Below are positions 11,701 to 22,599 of a DNA stretch of 64,000 bases, piece by piece. The notes beneath the pieces were generated by a model. That model was not told the DNA's origin. It worked only from the letters and a program-made list of their open reading frames with translations, and ran no database searches. A program made the position numbers and the translations under genes. The stretch is from NCBI GenBank assembly GCA_963971405.1, contig OZ020489.1, positions 40,042,539-40,106,538 of the forward strand. Direction: 5' to 3'. This stretch comes from Psococerastis gibbosa. Its lineage: Eukaryota > Arthropoda > Insecta > Psocodea > Psocidae. How positions within the stretch are numbered: position 1 is the stretch's first letter; each line of letters starts with the position of its first letter.

Positions 11701-14700
11701 ATGTGCATCTGCGTGATCGTGGATAGCTGATCCGTGGCCTTCCCCCCAACACAGCACCATCAGATTAAATTTCCCATTTCCTTCATCTACCAAGTTCCTT
11801 GTGTACCTGAAAGAAACATTAAGAGGTTATAGACCGCACGTGCCAATTTATATGTAAAGAATCACTATGAAGCCATGGCATGCCCAAGCTATAGTAAGCT
11901 ACAAAAATATTGCTGAATACCACTGTTTATAAGACAAAGAATCAGAGAGGGTACACAACTTAAAATACAATGTTTGTCATGTCCGAAACCATAGACCTAG
12001 AACAATTTTTAACTCCCGAGCGCGAGGACTCGTATCTGTACTTGGATAAGTCATGCTTTCGCCTATTTCATTGCGTCAGTAGTAAGCTTGTCCATTATCG
12101 CTTGTAGCCGGTGTAGGTTGACATCGAGAACCAGTTTGCTTATAGCCAAAAATTCATACGGAAACAATATCTGATTGGGTCTTAATATTGTCTTGTATTT
12201 GTATTTTTAATGTTGGATAAACATACAGTAGAATGTCAACAAGGAAAAAAATTATTTGACCACGAAAAACACTGGCATAAGGAAACAATAGTATAATTAG
12301 GACGGCCGCGCCATTGGGATAGTACACAGACGTCATATCAAATCAGCGGACTACAATGTGTGATTTCCACAACAATATTTGATTAATTGGAATATGCTGT
12401 CCCCCCTGGACCGTCTATTGTTTTTAACCTTTCATTTCAAGGTTATCTGTGCTGATTGTACACTGAGTTTTTCCATGTAGGCCATGTGCCTTTTGATATA
12501 GCATTTTGATTAAACCTTTGCTTTATCCAATGCCAGCTCTTGGCCCTCGCCGACGAGCCTCCCAGTAAAGACTTCTATATATATAAACAAGGATTTTTTC
12601 GGGGGGGGGGGGGATTTCAGAAATTTCATTGGATATTACATAGTGGTTTTTTTCCTCTCAAAATCTATATCTAGGAATAGTATAGTAGAAATTCTGTCTA
12701 GTATCATGCTATTTCATTTCGGGGGGGGGGGAGGGTTGAACCCCCCCCCCTTGGCTATGGCCTTGTGTAGTCTATAAACCTGTTAGAAAACAAAATTGGC
12801 TGACTGCTGACATTCCCACCCCTGTGGTGCGAAGCCAGGTAGCATATATGATGTATAAATATATAAATGTATAAATACATAAATAGCAATTGTGAAAGTT
12901 TTCCCATAAGAAATACATGGAAGAATCATCTTCGAGTGACTTGAGTTTTTCACTTTCTCCAACTCCAAGCCAGTTGCTTGGAAAAGCGCGGGAAGTCATG
13001 GCAATGTCCAGCGAAGCTGTACCTTGTAAATTTAATCAATGTTTTTTTATTAGTATACTATTATTGTGTTTATTGTATTGCAGTATTACACGGTATTCAT
13101 AAATAAATAAATAATAAATCAAATAAATAAATATTGTTTTTTTTTTTCTATTACTAAGTCAACCAAGCAGCTAGAGTTAGGGCTATAAAGCCCTCTCTTA
13201 CACTCAACTAGGAAGACACGGGACCGGCTGTTTTACATGCCCTCCGAAGCATGGCCAGAAAATGTAGGGCTCGAACCAACAACCTTTTGGGTGAAAGTTT
13301 GAGTCTGTACCACTACTCTACATGTCCTGTCATGTACATGTTCCATATGTAAGACTGACATTAAATTAACTTTGGTTGAAGAGGTAACCTCCTCGTTATA
13401 ACCGAAATGAGAGGAGATAAAAGGCTGGGCGGGATTCGAACCCACCGCTAGACTACAAGCCCGCCAAGTCCAGTTTTTCCTCTATCCTCTAATGTCGGTT
13501 ATTGTGTTTAGTCTTAGCATTTAATTGATTGACACCGGCACAGGGACTGTCAAAGGTTATCTTACATAAACAAGACGTGTTTATGTCTTGTACGACTTGG
13601 GTTATTAAATGACCGTAACATCCCATTTCCTCAGAAAACTTATGACGTAATAAGGCGTAAATATGACGAATATGGGTGAGTACAAGCCCCAACTTTTATG
13701 ACGGATGCCTGCAGTGGCGTCATTTCTGTATTTTCAGGGGGCCAATGGACAATTGGGTAGATTTCAATTTTTTATACTTAACCCGCCCCTGGATCACCCC
13801 AAAATGGGTTGGTTTATATTTTTTACAAGTTTTTTGCTTCTTTTGTTAAAAAAGATTATTCGCATACAGATAATTCAATGAATGTATCCGAATAACCTCT
13901 TCAGTCGTCTCTGTAGGTAATACTTGTGTTGAGTTACGACTGGTCACCGAGCGCATGATGTGTAGAGATGTGTAGCTACCACTATGCCATCGAAGTTAAT
14001 ACTTACTGTATATGTTAAAAAGATTCGGTCTGTTCAATTGGAAGAGGAGTACCTATTTAATGCACCATAATTATTATGAGGGGTTTTTCATTTTTCTTTG
14101 AATCTGATAATTCTGTACATTTCATTAATTTAACATTTGTTAATTAAAAAATAAATAAATAACGGCTTTTTATTGTTTCTAATACTAAGCCAACCTAGCG
14201 GAGTTAGGGCTATGAAGCCCTCTCTTATACACTCAACTAAGAAGGCCCAGTACCGCCTGCTTTACATGCCCTCCGAAGCATGGCCAGAAAATGTAGCCAG
14301 TGTGGGACTCGAACGAACAACCTTTCGCGTGAAAGATAGAGTCCGTACCACTACGCTACATGACCTGACTTTGTTTGTTGTGGGTTGAGAACTGGATTCT
14401 CTACTGGTTTGTTATACTTGGCCACCTCTGGATGGGGTGTGTTTTCTATCGGTGGTAGCTATCAACAATGGCGGATCCACGGGGAGGTCACTGGGGTCAT
14501 GACCCCCTCCCCATAAATGAGTAAATTCATAAGATATTAAAAAAATTTTTTTACAAAAACGATTTCTCGGGAGGGTGGAGGTATAGGCTGCACACCTACT
14601 CATACCGGTCGCCATACCAAGTTGAATCCAGCGGACCAGAGCAGATTCAAAGCTGCAGATAACTTGGTTGTGCGCACAGTGCCGGTAGGGAAACATGGTA

Positions 14701-17700
14701 GGACTTGTCCTGGTCACCTCCGAACTAATCGTGTGACTTGACTGTGTTTCCCAAGTGGTTCGGAATCCACTATAATCAGGAGGTCCACTGTCCTATGGGC
14801 TGGCATAGGACAGTCAAGTCGGGGTCGCTCTATGGGCCCAAATGAGGCCTAAGTCGTTATTAACCCGACGAACACTACTACTACTACTACACCTACTCAT
14901 ACAACTTGCCCCCCCCCCAAAAAAAATTTTCCGCTGTATCCGCTCTTGTGTATCAAGCAAGGCTTTAGTGGAGTACACCTCACTTGAACTTTCCCACTAG
15001 CCTATGGTCAGTTCCATCGCAGCGAAGTTTTCCCAGTAAATAACAGTCTTTAAGGAGAACGTCCCATACCAGGGCAATGAAAGTATAGCAAATTTACTTT
15101 CAGGACTACGTATGCTCACCATTCTCAGTAAAATACACAACCGCATAACTTAACTGTCCATGAGTACTATATGAAAATCACATACAAAACACTTCGTGAA
15201 AAAAAGCAAGCCAAGTTCCCTTTAGCACATAGCGTCGCTGATACTGCAAAATTGGGTATGTCCAAAAATGTGATTTACAGCCTAACAGGTTAACAGCACC
15301 ATGGCGTCCAAAATAAATGAATACACCTTTTAGCAAACGTTGGCTTTTCAACAGCCAATAGGAGGGAAGTAATAAATAAATAAATAAATTTGCTCCTGAA
15401 AAGTAAACTTTTTCACATGCGACATTTTACAGTATCAGCGGCGATAAACAGCTTCGTCGGGTTGTGGCTTGTCAAAGTTGACCAAGCTCGCTGGCCATTT
15501 AAATTTGTAAGATAAAAAAGTTCTTTGGGCTTTTGAGCTCAGATATAAAGCTGGCTGTTTCAATATCCTCTATAATTTCGATTGTAACGAGGAGGTTACC
15601 TCATTAAACAAAGTTAATTTAATATCAGTGTTATATACCATATTTGTAGGCCTATCTTCTTCTACTTCTTCTTCGTCTGGCTCTACAGCCTTTGATGCTG
15701 GGCTTGGCCCGCTAAACAATACTCCAGTCATTTCGATTTTGTACGACGCTCACATCTACGGACTCCCAACTCTTTGTGGTCGGTTTCTAGTTCATCCTTC
15801 AGACGACATCCCTGCTGTCTTCTGAGTGTCTCCTTCCCCTGATGCTTGCTTGTACATTTTGTTCGGCATGCGGTCCTCTGATATTCGTGTCCCTGCCATT
15901 TTAAACGCTGTCCTCTTACAAAACGTACTGTCTCCTCCACTGAGTATTGCGTCTATTTCCGAGTTGCTTCTTATATACGCCAATCTCTGTGTCCATAAAA
16001 GGGTAGGCCATGTAGACCTATGCATTACTGTAAATGTACAGTATTTAATTTTGTTTTATGTTGTTTAGAGGTGTCGGGTGGCCTAATCGTAGTAAGCTAA
16101 ATCCATAATACTATATACGATTTGGCAGCTTACGCGCGACATAACTGTAGAGTAGGGGTGTGGTACCAACTCTGGCTTTCACCCGAAAGGTAGTTGGTTC
16201 CAGTCCCACACTTGCTACATTTTCAGGCCATTCTGTGGAGAGCTTATACAGCAGGCGGTTCCGGTGGGAGTGTAAGGAAGGGCTGCCCTAACCCCGCTTA
16301 GTCGGCTTACTTATGGAGCAAAAAGTAATTATTTATTTATGTTATCAAGACTGCACAGAATTATGTTCATTCTGCTGATGTTAGAGTTAAAGTTTGCTCG
16401 AGATTAACTTGTTTGCAGCGGTGCGGTTAGTTGAAACATGGCTCGCGCGCTACCACGCGCGTTGTCCATTTACGATGGATCAATTGTTTAGATTAATGAT
16501 CCAGAAAAATCTTGGAGCGTGACGACGAAAGTACGGGTACCTTAACCTGATGTATTTATTATTGTATTGTTGTTTTCTACAGTTTTCATGCCAAATGATG
16601 CGGAAACCTACTTTCTGTGTAATTTTGAAATAAACCAGTGGCTGGCGGCTCGCTATTAGAGGCAACTGAGACAGTGCCTCACCTAATTTTTCAAATAATT
16701 CGACTTAAAAAGTGTATTTTGTATTAGGAAATGTAGGCTAATCAAATTCTAGAAGAGATAATTATAACTTATAAAATACCGCAAAAAAAAAAAAAAAAAA
16801 AACATGAGCTGTACTAGCTCCAAAAATTCACAAGTAGCTATAACGATGTAGAGGCACCATTCCCGACTGCCTCTCCATTGCTAGAAGACAGGCACGAATT
16901 GGAGCTGTAAAAAGCTCAAACAGCGTGAAGATACATACTCAAAACATTCGCTGCAACCAGCTCAATGATGAGCCGATGAGACACGCGCTAGACCCTGCCT
17001 CTAAACGAGTTTAACACACACAGTTCTGCCAATTTTTATTTTTATTTTTGTATGCTGTGCCTCACCAATTTATATCCTTACGAGCCGCCACTGAAACGAA
17101 CGCCAGGAATAGTCCAGTAGGTAGGGAACTAGATTATGAAAAGGAGGTCAAGGTTTCAGGATCATCATAAAATGAAATTTTTCCGGGGGTTTGGGGCCTA
17201 CCCAACCCTAATGGGTATACTTCATCCATCGGTAGGGGAAAAACGTATGCATGTATATTTAATATACAATTACAATTATTATATATATGAGTTGCCTATT
17301 AGCAAAAGCAATCCTCTCCATTTTTTTCAGTTTTGAGATATTCGCGCCATTGTTTTTATTTTTCAATACCGTACTCTATCCGATGAATCTGATATTGAGA
17401 CGCAAAAGCAATTCTAATAATGTTAAAATTAGCTTTAAAAACTGTAATGTTATACCTCATGGCGTTGCGGCAAAGCAGTTTTTTGCGGTTACTGAAAAAT
17501 CGACCTGGGTGGACAAGATTGCTTTTGCTAACAGGCAACTCATATAATGCTTACATATTATTGTATATATATTGTATATCTCTGATCATAGCTTCCGAAA
17601 TAAAGCAGTGGTTAATAAAGGAGGGTTAGGCCTACCAGCACTAACATCTTAGCTATCAGTAATGTTATCATTCTGGCATATTTTTTTAAATTCTTATTTA

Positions 17701-18460
17701 TTTATTATTATTATTTAATGCAAGACATTGTCAGGACATGTAGAGTAGTGGTACGGACTCTGACTTTCACCCGAAAGGTTGTTGGTTCGAGTCCTACACT
17801 TCCTACATTTTCTGGCCATGCTTCGGAGGGCATGTAAAGCAGGCGGTCCCGGGCCTTCCTAGTTGAGTGTAAGAGAGGGTTTTATAGCCCTAACTCTGCT
17901 AGGTTGGCTTAGTAATAGTACAAAAAGTCTTTATTTATTTTAATTTTATTTATTTTAGTTCATGCCCCACACATAGAAGAAATACCCTAAAACCCCTACT
18001 ACTACCAATATAGACCCTCTGTACAAACTCATTGACGCCGACGCATGAAATTGTTTAAAGTGCTCAGCAACCCTATTATGTCGATTTGGGGTTAATGTAG
18101 CACCTAGGGGCTTATTTATAAGTTTATTAGCCGGCCTGTACATTTTAATGTTTATTAGTACGGTAATAATAAATTAGCAAATTTTAATTTGGGTTACTTG
18201 ACCCTATGGGCACCATAACACTCGGCGCCACTTTTCAAACTTCACGCTTTTCAACAAACTTACCTATATCTATCAAATTTGGCATATTTCTTCCATTCTG
18301 CCGGATTAGACTTGTAGGAAGACATGAAATTCATAACATTTTCAACACAAACTTGATCCTTCTCAAATTCCATGTAAAGTTGCTGAATTAGCTTCTGGAG
18401 ACCATTAGGCGCTTCATCCACTTGTAGTCTCTGAATATCTTCGGCTAGCTCAACTCCCAT
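8728..18460 (-). CDS. Cdo1: Cysteine dioxygenase, complete five-exon gene
   Basis: Oxidises cysteine to cysteine sulfinate in the cytosol, using non-haem iron and O2. Minus-strand exons: 18460-18264, 11806-11679, 11325-11194, 10157-9988, 8763-8728. Every junction has AG/GT signals and matching phase (2, 1, 1, 0), giving 220 residues; human CDO1 has 200. Seen in the assembled protein: Tyr-Ala-Lys-Phe-Asp at 59-63, substrate-binding Arg69 in YTRNLV, WGEGHGS at 86-92, iron ligands His95 and His97 (HDH) and His158 (GLHRVEN), and Cys102 and Tyr175 (LHLYSPPFD), the pair that forms the thioether cofactor in this family. The start is the first Met of exon 1; the N-terminus is slightly longer than in mammals. 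The last exon codes for only 11 residues ending PEDN. Intron 1 (6.5 kb) is packed with SINEs and other repeats. No disabling change was seen. Confidence 0.95.
9344..9560 (+). mobile_element. SINE-A copy (Cdo1 intron 4)
   Basis: Full-length tRNA-derived SINE, antisense to Cdo1. It has tagagtagtggtacggactc (A box region), ggttcgagtcc (B box), the body marker cggagggcatgtaaagcagg and an (ttat)n tail. Confidence 0.85.
10814..10961. mobile_element. MITE, AGGCGG-type, ~148 bp (Cdo1 intron 3)
   Basis: Ends aggcggtgttt and aaacaccgcct. The inner arm cgtcaatgag..ctcattgacg and the internal gctaccacgtcaa/aatttttagtatgtc segment are shared with the element at 19201. Confidence 0.75.
12027..12150 (+). 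repeat. Dispersed repeat D
   Basis: A segment of about 125 bp with tcatgctttcgcctatttca and tgtaggttgacatcgagaac. It recurs at about 22430-22560 and 25508-25690, and in diverged form near 36985-37068 (reverse) and 49753-49850. No RNA polymerase III boxes or tail were recognised, so the class is unknown. Confidence 0.6.
12590..12760. repeat. Poly-G and poly-C tracts
   Basis: A run of 13 G at 12601 is followed 120 bases later by 11 G (12721) and then 10 C (12741), separated by gagggttgaa. The inverted G/C runs and the neighbouring ccttggctatggcc suggest the end of a MITE with G-rich subterminal DNA. Confidence 0.5.
13125..13338 (-). mobile_element. SINE-A copy
   Basis: Minus-strand copy in Cdo1 intron 1, the same orientation as the gene. 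The tail side is at 13125, with a T-rich stretch and ctattactaag; the head ends at ctacatgtcctg. Part of the body between the tRNA head and the rest is deleted. Confidence 0.8.
13345..13470 (-). mobile_element. SINE-F, tRNA-like
   Basis: On the minus strand the head reads ggcttgtagtctagcggtgg followed by gttcgaatcccgcc (B box), then a body with ctcatttcggttat and aaagttaatttaatgtcagt. The same body is at 62953-63062, and its tail alone is at 15585-15645. A T-arm is present but the anticodon arm is missing, so it is a SINE head and not a tRNA gene. Confidence 0.65.
13847..13997 (-). mobile_element. SINE-B copy, diverged
   Basis: Minus-strand member of the family whose plus-strand form starts cttcgatggccaggtggtag and ends ttgtatgcgattta plus poly-A. 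Markers here are gaatgtatccgaataacctc and atgccatcgaag. Confidence 0.75.
14163..14374 (-). mobile_element. SINE-A copy
   Basis: Near full-length minus-strand copy with gcatggccagaaaatgtag and the head ...gtccgtaccactacgctacatgacc. Confidence 0.85.
14595..14795 (+). repeat. Dispersed repeat C
   Basis: Matches 34530-34760 with moderate divergence. Shared markers are tggaatccactataatcagg and aacatggt.ggac. The copies are about 200 bp, and no structure indicates the class. Confidence 0.55.
15585..15645 (+). mobile_element. SINE-F tail fragment
   Basis: Contains aacgaggaggttacctcatt and aaagttaatttaatatcagt, matching the body of the SINE-F copy at 13345. Confidence 0.5.
15650..15985 (-). mobile_element. 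LINE 3' end, decayed, same family as 29513
   Basis: Read on the minus strand, the pieces [35 protein letters not shown] and [15 protein letters not shown] match in order the C-terminus of the intact LINE at 29513. It ends with a gaagaagaag-type tail and several frameshifts. It lies in Cdo1 intron 1. Confidence 0.75.
16134..16345 (+). mobile_element. SINE-A copy, old
   Basis: Recognisable A and B box region (tagagtaggggtgtggtac, ggttccagtcccac) and tail, but with more differences than the other copies. Confidence 0.75.
17285..17546. mobile_element. MITE with ~28-bp inverted ends
   Basis: The left end atgagttgcctattagcaaa continues agcaatc and is mirrored by gattgcttttgctaacaggc continuing aactcat at the right. 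It is about 262 bp, and the short frames inside have no recognisable product. Confidence 0.75.
17729..17950 (+). mobile_element. SINE-A copy, well preserved
   Basis: Full-length copy with intact A and B boxes, body cggagggcatgtaaagcagg and tail aatagtacaaaaagtctttatttatttt. Confidence 0.88.
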
Positions 18461-18876
18461 ATTTAGATTTGGATACTTTTAGATTTAGAATAGCACTGTT
18501 TTCACCACGAAGGCATAGTTCTGACTGAATGGGCAGTAAATGTAACGTTGCGTTATCAACTTTTAGTAAACAAAGAAAGTCCTACTCCTTTGGGTGCATC
18601 TGTGTGATTCTTAGATGGCATGTTGGCTTGACCCCTCCAGCCAAGCAAGGCGAGGGCACTACACGATAGCCTATAGCTCTAGTGAAAACCGGTGTAATCT
18701 ACTTTCCAACTAATATTTGCTTTTTTTACTATACAACTCCTCTTTGAGGAGACCGCGGCGCCCAGCAACCGATCTAGAAGAGTGACTACATATTTTTGTT
18801 GGGTATTGGTAAGAAGGCTGGAAGGGGAGAAGGGAAGGTATCAATTTTTAATTGTAGCATTATATTGTATTGCGTA
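18461..18876. promoter_or_regulatory. Probable Cdo1 5' region
   Basis: This is the stretch directly upstream of the Cdo1 start codon. No TATA box or other clear core element was recognised. A GC-richer patch lies near 18630-18670 and 18750-18780. Its promoter role is inferred only from position. Confidence 0.3.
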
Positions 18877-19183
18877 CAGTGCTGGGTTTGGCCTTGTGGG
18901 GGCCCTTTCTCGGGCAGAAAAGTCTTGCACCCTTACACAAATATTTCACTATCATATATAAAATAGAGACACAGGATGCAAAGTAGATTGGAATACAGTA
19001 GCGTAAGGCGATAAATCATTAATGCCATGGCACGTTCCAATTTCCCGCCAAATATTTCGACAAGTTTATTTTTTTGCTTTATTTTTTTAATTTTTTTAAT
19101 CTATTGCTATTTTGTAGTTTGCGCCTTGTTGTGGGGGCCCTGGGGCCATGGGTCTCCTGGCCCCATAGCCAAACCCGGCACTG
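18877..19183. mobile_element. hAT-type MITE with 8-bp target duplication
   Basis: Ends cagtgctgggtttggc and gccaaacccggcactg. The flanking 8-mers attgcgta (18869-18876) and attgtgta (19184-19191) match at seven of eight bases, the target-site length of hAT elements. The interior has ggggccc-rich inverted segments and no coding capacity. Confidence 0.8.
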
Positions 19184-19200
19184 ATTGTGTATATACTCTA

Positions 19201-19364
19201 AGGTGCCCATTCCACATAAGTCAATCGTCAATGAAAAATTGAATAATGACGTCAAAATGACGTAAATTGACGTGGTAGCAGAATTTTTAGTATGTCTTTA
19301 ATGTCTGCTAAAACGTCATTTTTCAGTTTTTCATTGACGATTGACGTATATGGAATGGGCGCCT
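19201..19364. mobile_element. MITE, AGGCGC-type, ~164 bp
   Basis: Ends aggtgcccattccacata and tatatggaatgggcgcct with inner arms gtcaatcgtcaatga / tcattgacgattgac. It shares the interior gtggtagcagaatttttag with the elements at 4053 and 10814. Confidence 0.82.
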
Positions 19365-19444
19365 AATACAGTCATTAAATTTACTAACGTCGAAGGGACA
19401 ACCTCCTCAGTCCTTGTTGGAGGATATAGTCAAGTCTGTACTGG

Positions 19445-19560
19445 GTGGGCTTGTGGTGTATTGGTAACACGAGGGCCTGGCTCGACATAGATCGTGGGTT
19501 CGAATCCCGCCAAGTCTAATTCTCCAATTTTAGTTAGTAGGGGATGGGTGCTCCTACCGT
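19445..19560 (+). mobile_element. tRNA-like SINE head
   Basis: gggcttg (19448) can pair with caagtct to form a seven-base acceptor-like stem. gtgt/acac forms a D-like stem around attggta, and gtggg ttcgaat cccgc is a good T arm. No proper five-base anticodon stem can be drawn between them, so I call it a SINE rather than a functional tRNA. Confidence 0.55.
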
Positions 19561-19852
19561 TGATGGCTAAAGTATCTATTATATGCAATAAGTTATACAA
19601 TATATGTATTTCTATCTAGAGGCCAAAAATATGCGGTCAGTAGTACGAAGGGGGAAGGATGGCACCTCGCCTATGGGCGACAAATTGGACAAAAAATAGT
19701 CAACATGCATATTGTATAACAAAAAAAGTGCAACATAAAGCTAATTAAAGGTTTAAAAATAAAAATACCAATATATGCTGTTATTATTTGGATTTCATAA
19801 ACTGATCGTTACGGTCAGATCTACAACAATACACTGTAACATACTATACCTG

Positions 19853-19942
19853 GAGAGCATGTAAAGCAGGCGGTCCCGGGCTTTCCTAGTTGAGTGTAAG
19901 AGAGGGCTTTATAGCCCTAATTCCGCTAGATTGGTTTAGAAA
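19853..19942 (+). mobile_element. SINE-A 3' fragment
   Basis: Only the tail half is present, starting gagcatgtaaagcaggcggt and ending gctagattggtttag. Confidence 0.7.
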
Positions 19943-19984
19943 CAAACCTACGAGAATGAATGCTTCATCGAGCCTACTACGCCG

Positions 19985-20515
19985 TTTAGTAATAACTTAT
20001 TCTTGGGTTAAGAATGTAAACAAATTTGAATAGTACTTTCTATTCTAAAATTATCTTGTTTACATTGTTAATCCCACGTTAGGATTAATAATAATCAACT
20101 AAGTAGGCCCGCAGGTTGTCTACTTCTCCCTAATAAATAATACTTACGCGCTTACGTGAGCATCATTTCTTTTCAAATAGTTTCACTTCTGCAATGAATT
20201 TATTCGAAGTTATAATAGATCAAGGACTAACATGAACATGATTAGTTGCACAACAGTGTTTATAAACGATCTGCTAATGACAGTGTAATAACTTATAAAA
20301 TTTATTGAAGGTACCAAAAATTTAATAGTGTCAATTAATTAATCTTTGTAGTGTAGATGTCCTCTGCGTGGGAGCCCAGCGGGCCTACTATGACGATTTT
20401 TTTAACATCTTAACCTGCATGGGATTAAAATATGTAAACAAGATAATTTTACAATGGCAAGTGCTATTCAAAATTGTTTTGTTTACGAGTACATTTTTAA
20501 CCTAAGGAGTAAGTT
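19985..20515. repeat. Inverted pair of a ~100-bp segment
   Basis: About 19990-20095 (containing ctaaaattatcttgtttaca) is largely the reverse complement of 20405-20512 (containing tgtaaacaagataattttac). The same segment forms the loop of the hairpin at 37644-37833. This looks like a foldback element with a spacer of about 310 bp. Confidence 0.55.
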
Positions 20516-20644
20516 AATACTAGGGCTCTATATTAGACCTTAGTAAATACTAAACGGCAATAGTTTATTTTGTTTATTGTTACATTGTTTATTCTCGAGT
20601 TTAATTTGTTTATCTTTATAAAGAATTCATTATTATTAGGGTTG

Positions 20645-20859
20645 CAGAGGCGGCTCTAGATTCTAGAAGCATTTCAGTGCATGGGCCAAGTGGCCAACCC
20701 GCGAGGTCGGCTACTTCAATGGTATTGTCAAGCAGATTGACACTTGCAAATTACAATCTTAATGTAAATATATAACGTGGTCTAAAATGTGGATGGGCCA
20801 GATAGTTGGACGCAGGGGCCATGGCCCAAGCTGGCCCACTCATCGTAGCGCCGACTCTG
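20645..20859. mobile_element. hAT-type MITE with 8-bp target duplication
   Basis: Ends cagaggcggctct and agcgccgactctg. Flanks are tagggttg (20637-20644) and tggggttg (20860-20867), seven of eight identical. The inner arms gggccaagtggcc and ggccatggccc are GC-rich. Confidence 0.75.
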
Positions 20860-20977
20860 TGGGGTTGCGTGGACCCAGGCCATTCGGAAACATTCCATGT
20901 CGCGTCTCAAACATCGACCTTCCGGTTGTTAGCATAGTTCTCTCTCTACTTACCAAACTGCGAGGGACCACATACCA

Positions 20978-21822
20978 ACTAAAGAACCGGTCCGAGTTTA
21001 CTCGAACATGCTTTCCAATCTATCAAAATTAGTAGATAGAGAAAATGAGTAATTTCATGGTAAATAATTTTCCTATGGTTAAATTTCCGATATCTGGGGG
21101 GGGGGGGGGGGTTGTCCACCTGACGTCACTGGTGGTGAGGTAAATTCTAGATAGGTCAGACCAACACATTACCACACAGCAATACTGGCAGGGCCCGCAA
21201 TGATTTTGAGCGTGATTTTCTATCATTTTTTTGTACAAAACCAAATACTTTTTTGGAAAAGCAACCTGTCCGGTTTCGTTACTCAATTTAACACCTAAAA
21301 CATGCCTGAAGGTAGAAATCATCGATACGAAGGTTTCGCAGAAAAATTATTTTTTGGTCATTTTTCATTAAAATTTAGTTATTTTTATTTTTTAACCCCC
21401 AGAAGCAAACTATCAAGGGGCAAGCGACCCCCCGCATTTTGTTAACATTAGTAACGACTACAATATATGTGAATTTAAAAGAAATCGTTGGAGCCGTTTT
21501 TGGGAAATAATTTTTTTAGACGTTCTTTCGAAGTTTTTTGAAAATAAAAACCTCCCAAATTGAGTTGGCCCAAAATAAAAAAATGCTCCCGAGGTATGAT
21601 TTTTGTGAGCCTACGTGCCGAATTTCATCAAAATCGACTGAGTAGTTTGCCCGGAAATCGACGAACAGACAGACCGACAAACAGACAGACAGACAGACAT
21701 TTCGTAAAAACCACTTTTTTGGGTTCCTCGGACCTTAAAACGTGTATATCCGTTGAAATCTCGGAATCGAAAATTTCGACCGTCACAAAGCTTTCCTTAT
21801 ACTACGTATAAATTGGAAAGCA
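20978..21822. mobile_element. Non-autonomous element H, copy 1
   Basis: About 840 bp shared with 56879-57717 at high identity, and in part with 46590-47237. Near the ends, tgctttccaatctat at 21009 is inverted in ataaattggaaagca at 21822. There is a run of 16 G at 21096. A plus-strand frame (about 21560-21811) encodes a Ser-Leu-Pro-Gly-Asn-Arg-Arg stretch with Asp-Arg-Gln-Thr repeats from cagacagac tracts; the same frame is kept in the other copy. I do not know the family name. Elements of this look recur in insect genomes. Confidence 0.65.
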
Positions 21823-21964
21823 ATAAAAACAGACAGAATATTATTTTTCTACATAATTTTTAGGGGGGAGGGGGGGGGGGCTAGTGGAGAACAACCTCGT
21901 TTTGCATCAATGCCTCAGTTCTGACATTGTTTTAAAGATTTTTCCTATTGATTCGTAGCACACA

Positions 21965-22205
21965 GCGCTATTCTTCTTCAAGTTACAGCCAGCTTGCTGG
22001 TTGGCAGCAAAATGTGGCATCGATGCCTCCACTCCCCTCGATCCTGGCACGCCCTCTTCAGCTCCACGTATGTATTGGCCCCTACATCCTCCATAACTTG
22101 CTGTAGATACTCTTTTCTGTGGCGCCCAGATCGGTTAACGCTTTCTATGGTTCACTCTATGATGCAGCATAAGATGTTCTCGTGTCGAAGCAAATGTCTA
22201 ATTCA
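21965..22205 (-). mobile_element. LINE 3' end, decayed
   Basis: The minus strand reads RHLLRHENILCCIIE, then GRHRKEYLQQVMEDVGANTYVELKRACQDRGEWRHR, then a gaagaagaat tail. This is the C-terminus of a LINE reverse-transcriptase protein of the same type as 61785 and 63125, with an internal stop. Confidence 0.75.
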
Positions 22206-22321
22206 GTGAGCTATAGCATTGCTCACGTTTACATAACCAGGAAACTGTAGGATTGCGTTTGTAAATTAACTGATCCAACTTTTTAATTTTTTATGTCCTT
22301 CTTTTTGACTCGTTCAAGTCA

Positions 22322-22420
22322 TATCAAGAAAGAAAAAAAGAAAAAAAATTGTCTTTATTTTCGATATGGGCGAATTTTGGGCCCTTCGGCCCACTCTTAC
22401 AATTAACCCATGCTATCATG
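22322..22420 (-). mobile_element. LINE 3' UTR fragment
   Basis: Read on the minus strand, cccaaaattcgcccatatcg and aataaagacaattttttttc match the 3' end of the LINE tail at 23505. Only the UTR is present. Confidence 0.6.
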
Positions 22421-22429
22421 CTTTCTTAT

Positions 22430-22560
22430 TCTTTCACCTGTTACACTGCACCAATGGTAAGCTTGCCTCAGCTTGTCCATTATCGCTGTAGCCGCGGTGT
22501 AGGTTGACATAGAGAACGCATACCAGTTTCTCAATGGCCCAAAAACGTCCTTCTGGACAT
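22430..22560 (+). repeat. Dispersed repeat D
   Basis: Matches 12027-12150 through agcttgtccattatcgctgt and tgtaggttgacatagagaac. Confidence 0.6.
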
Positions 22561-22599
22561 TGTTATTTATATAGTACAATGTCAGCCCCCCCCCCCCTT

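Noticed and set aside
14412-14717. A 101-codon minus-strand gene
   Set aside because: It crosses dispersed repeat C and G/C-rich repeat DNA and resembles no known family.
19445-19515. A tRNA gene
   Set aside because: Acceptor-, D- and T-like arms can be drawn, but no valid anticodon stem exists and related copies at 13345 and 62953 lack whole arms, so it is a SINE head.
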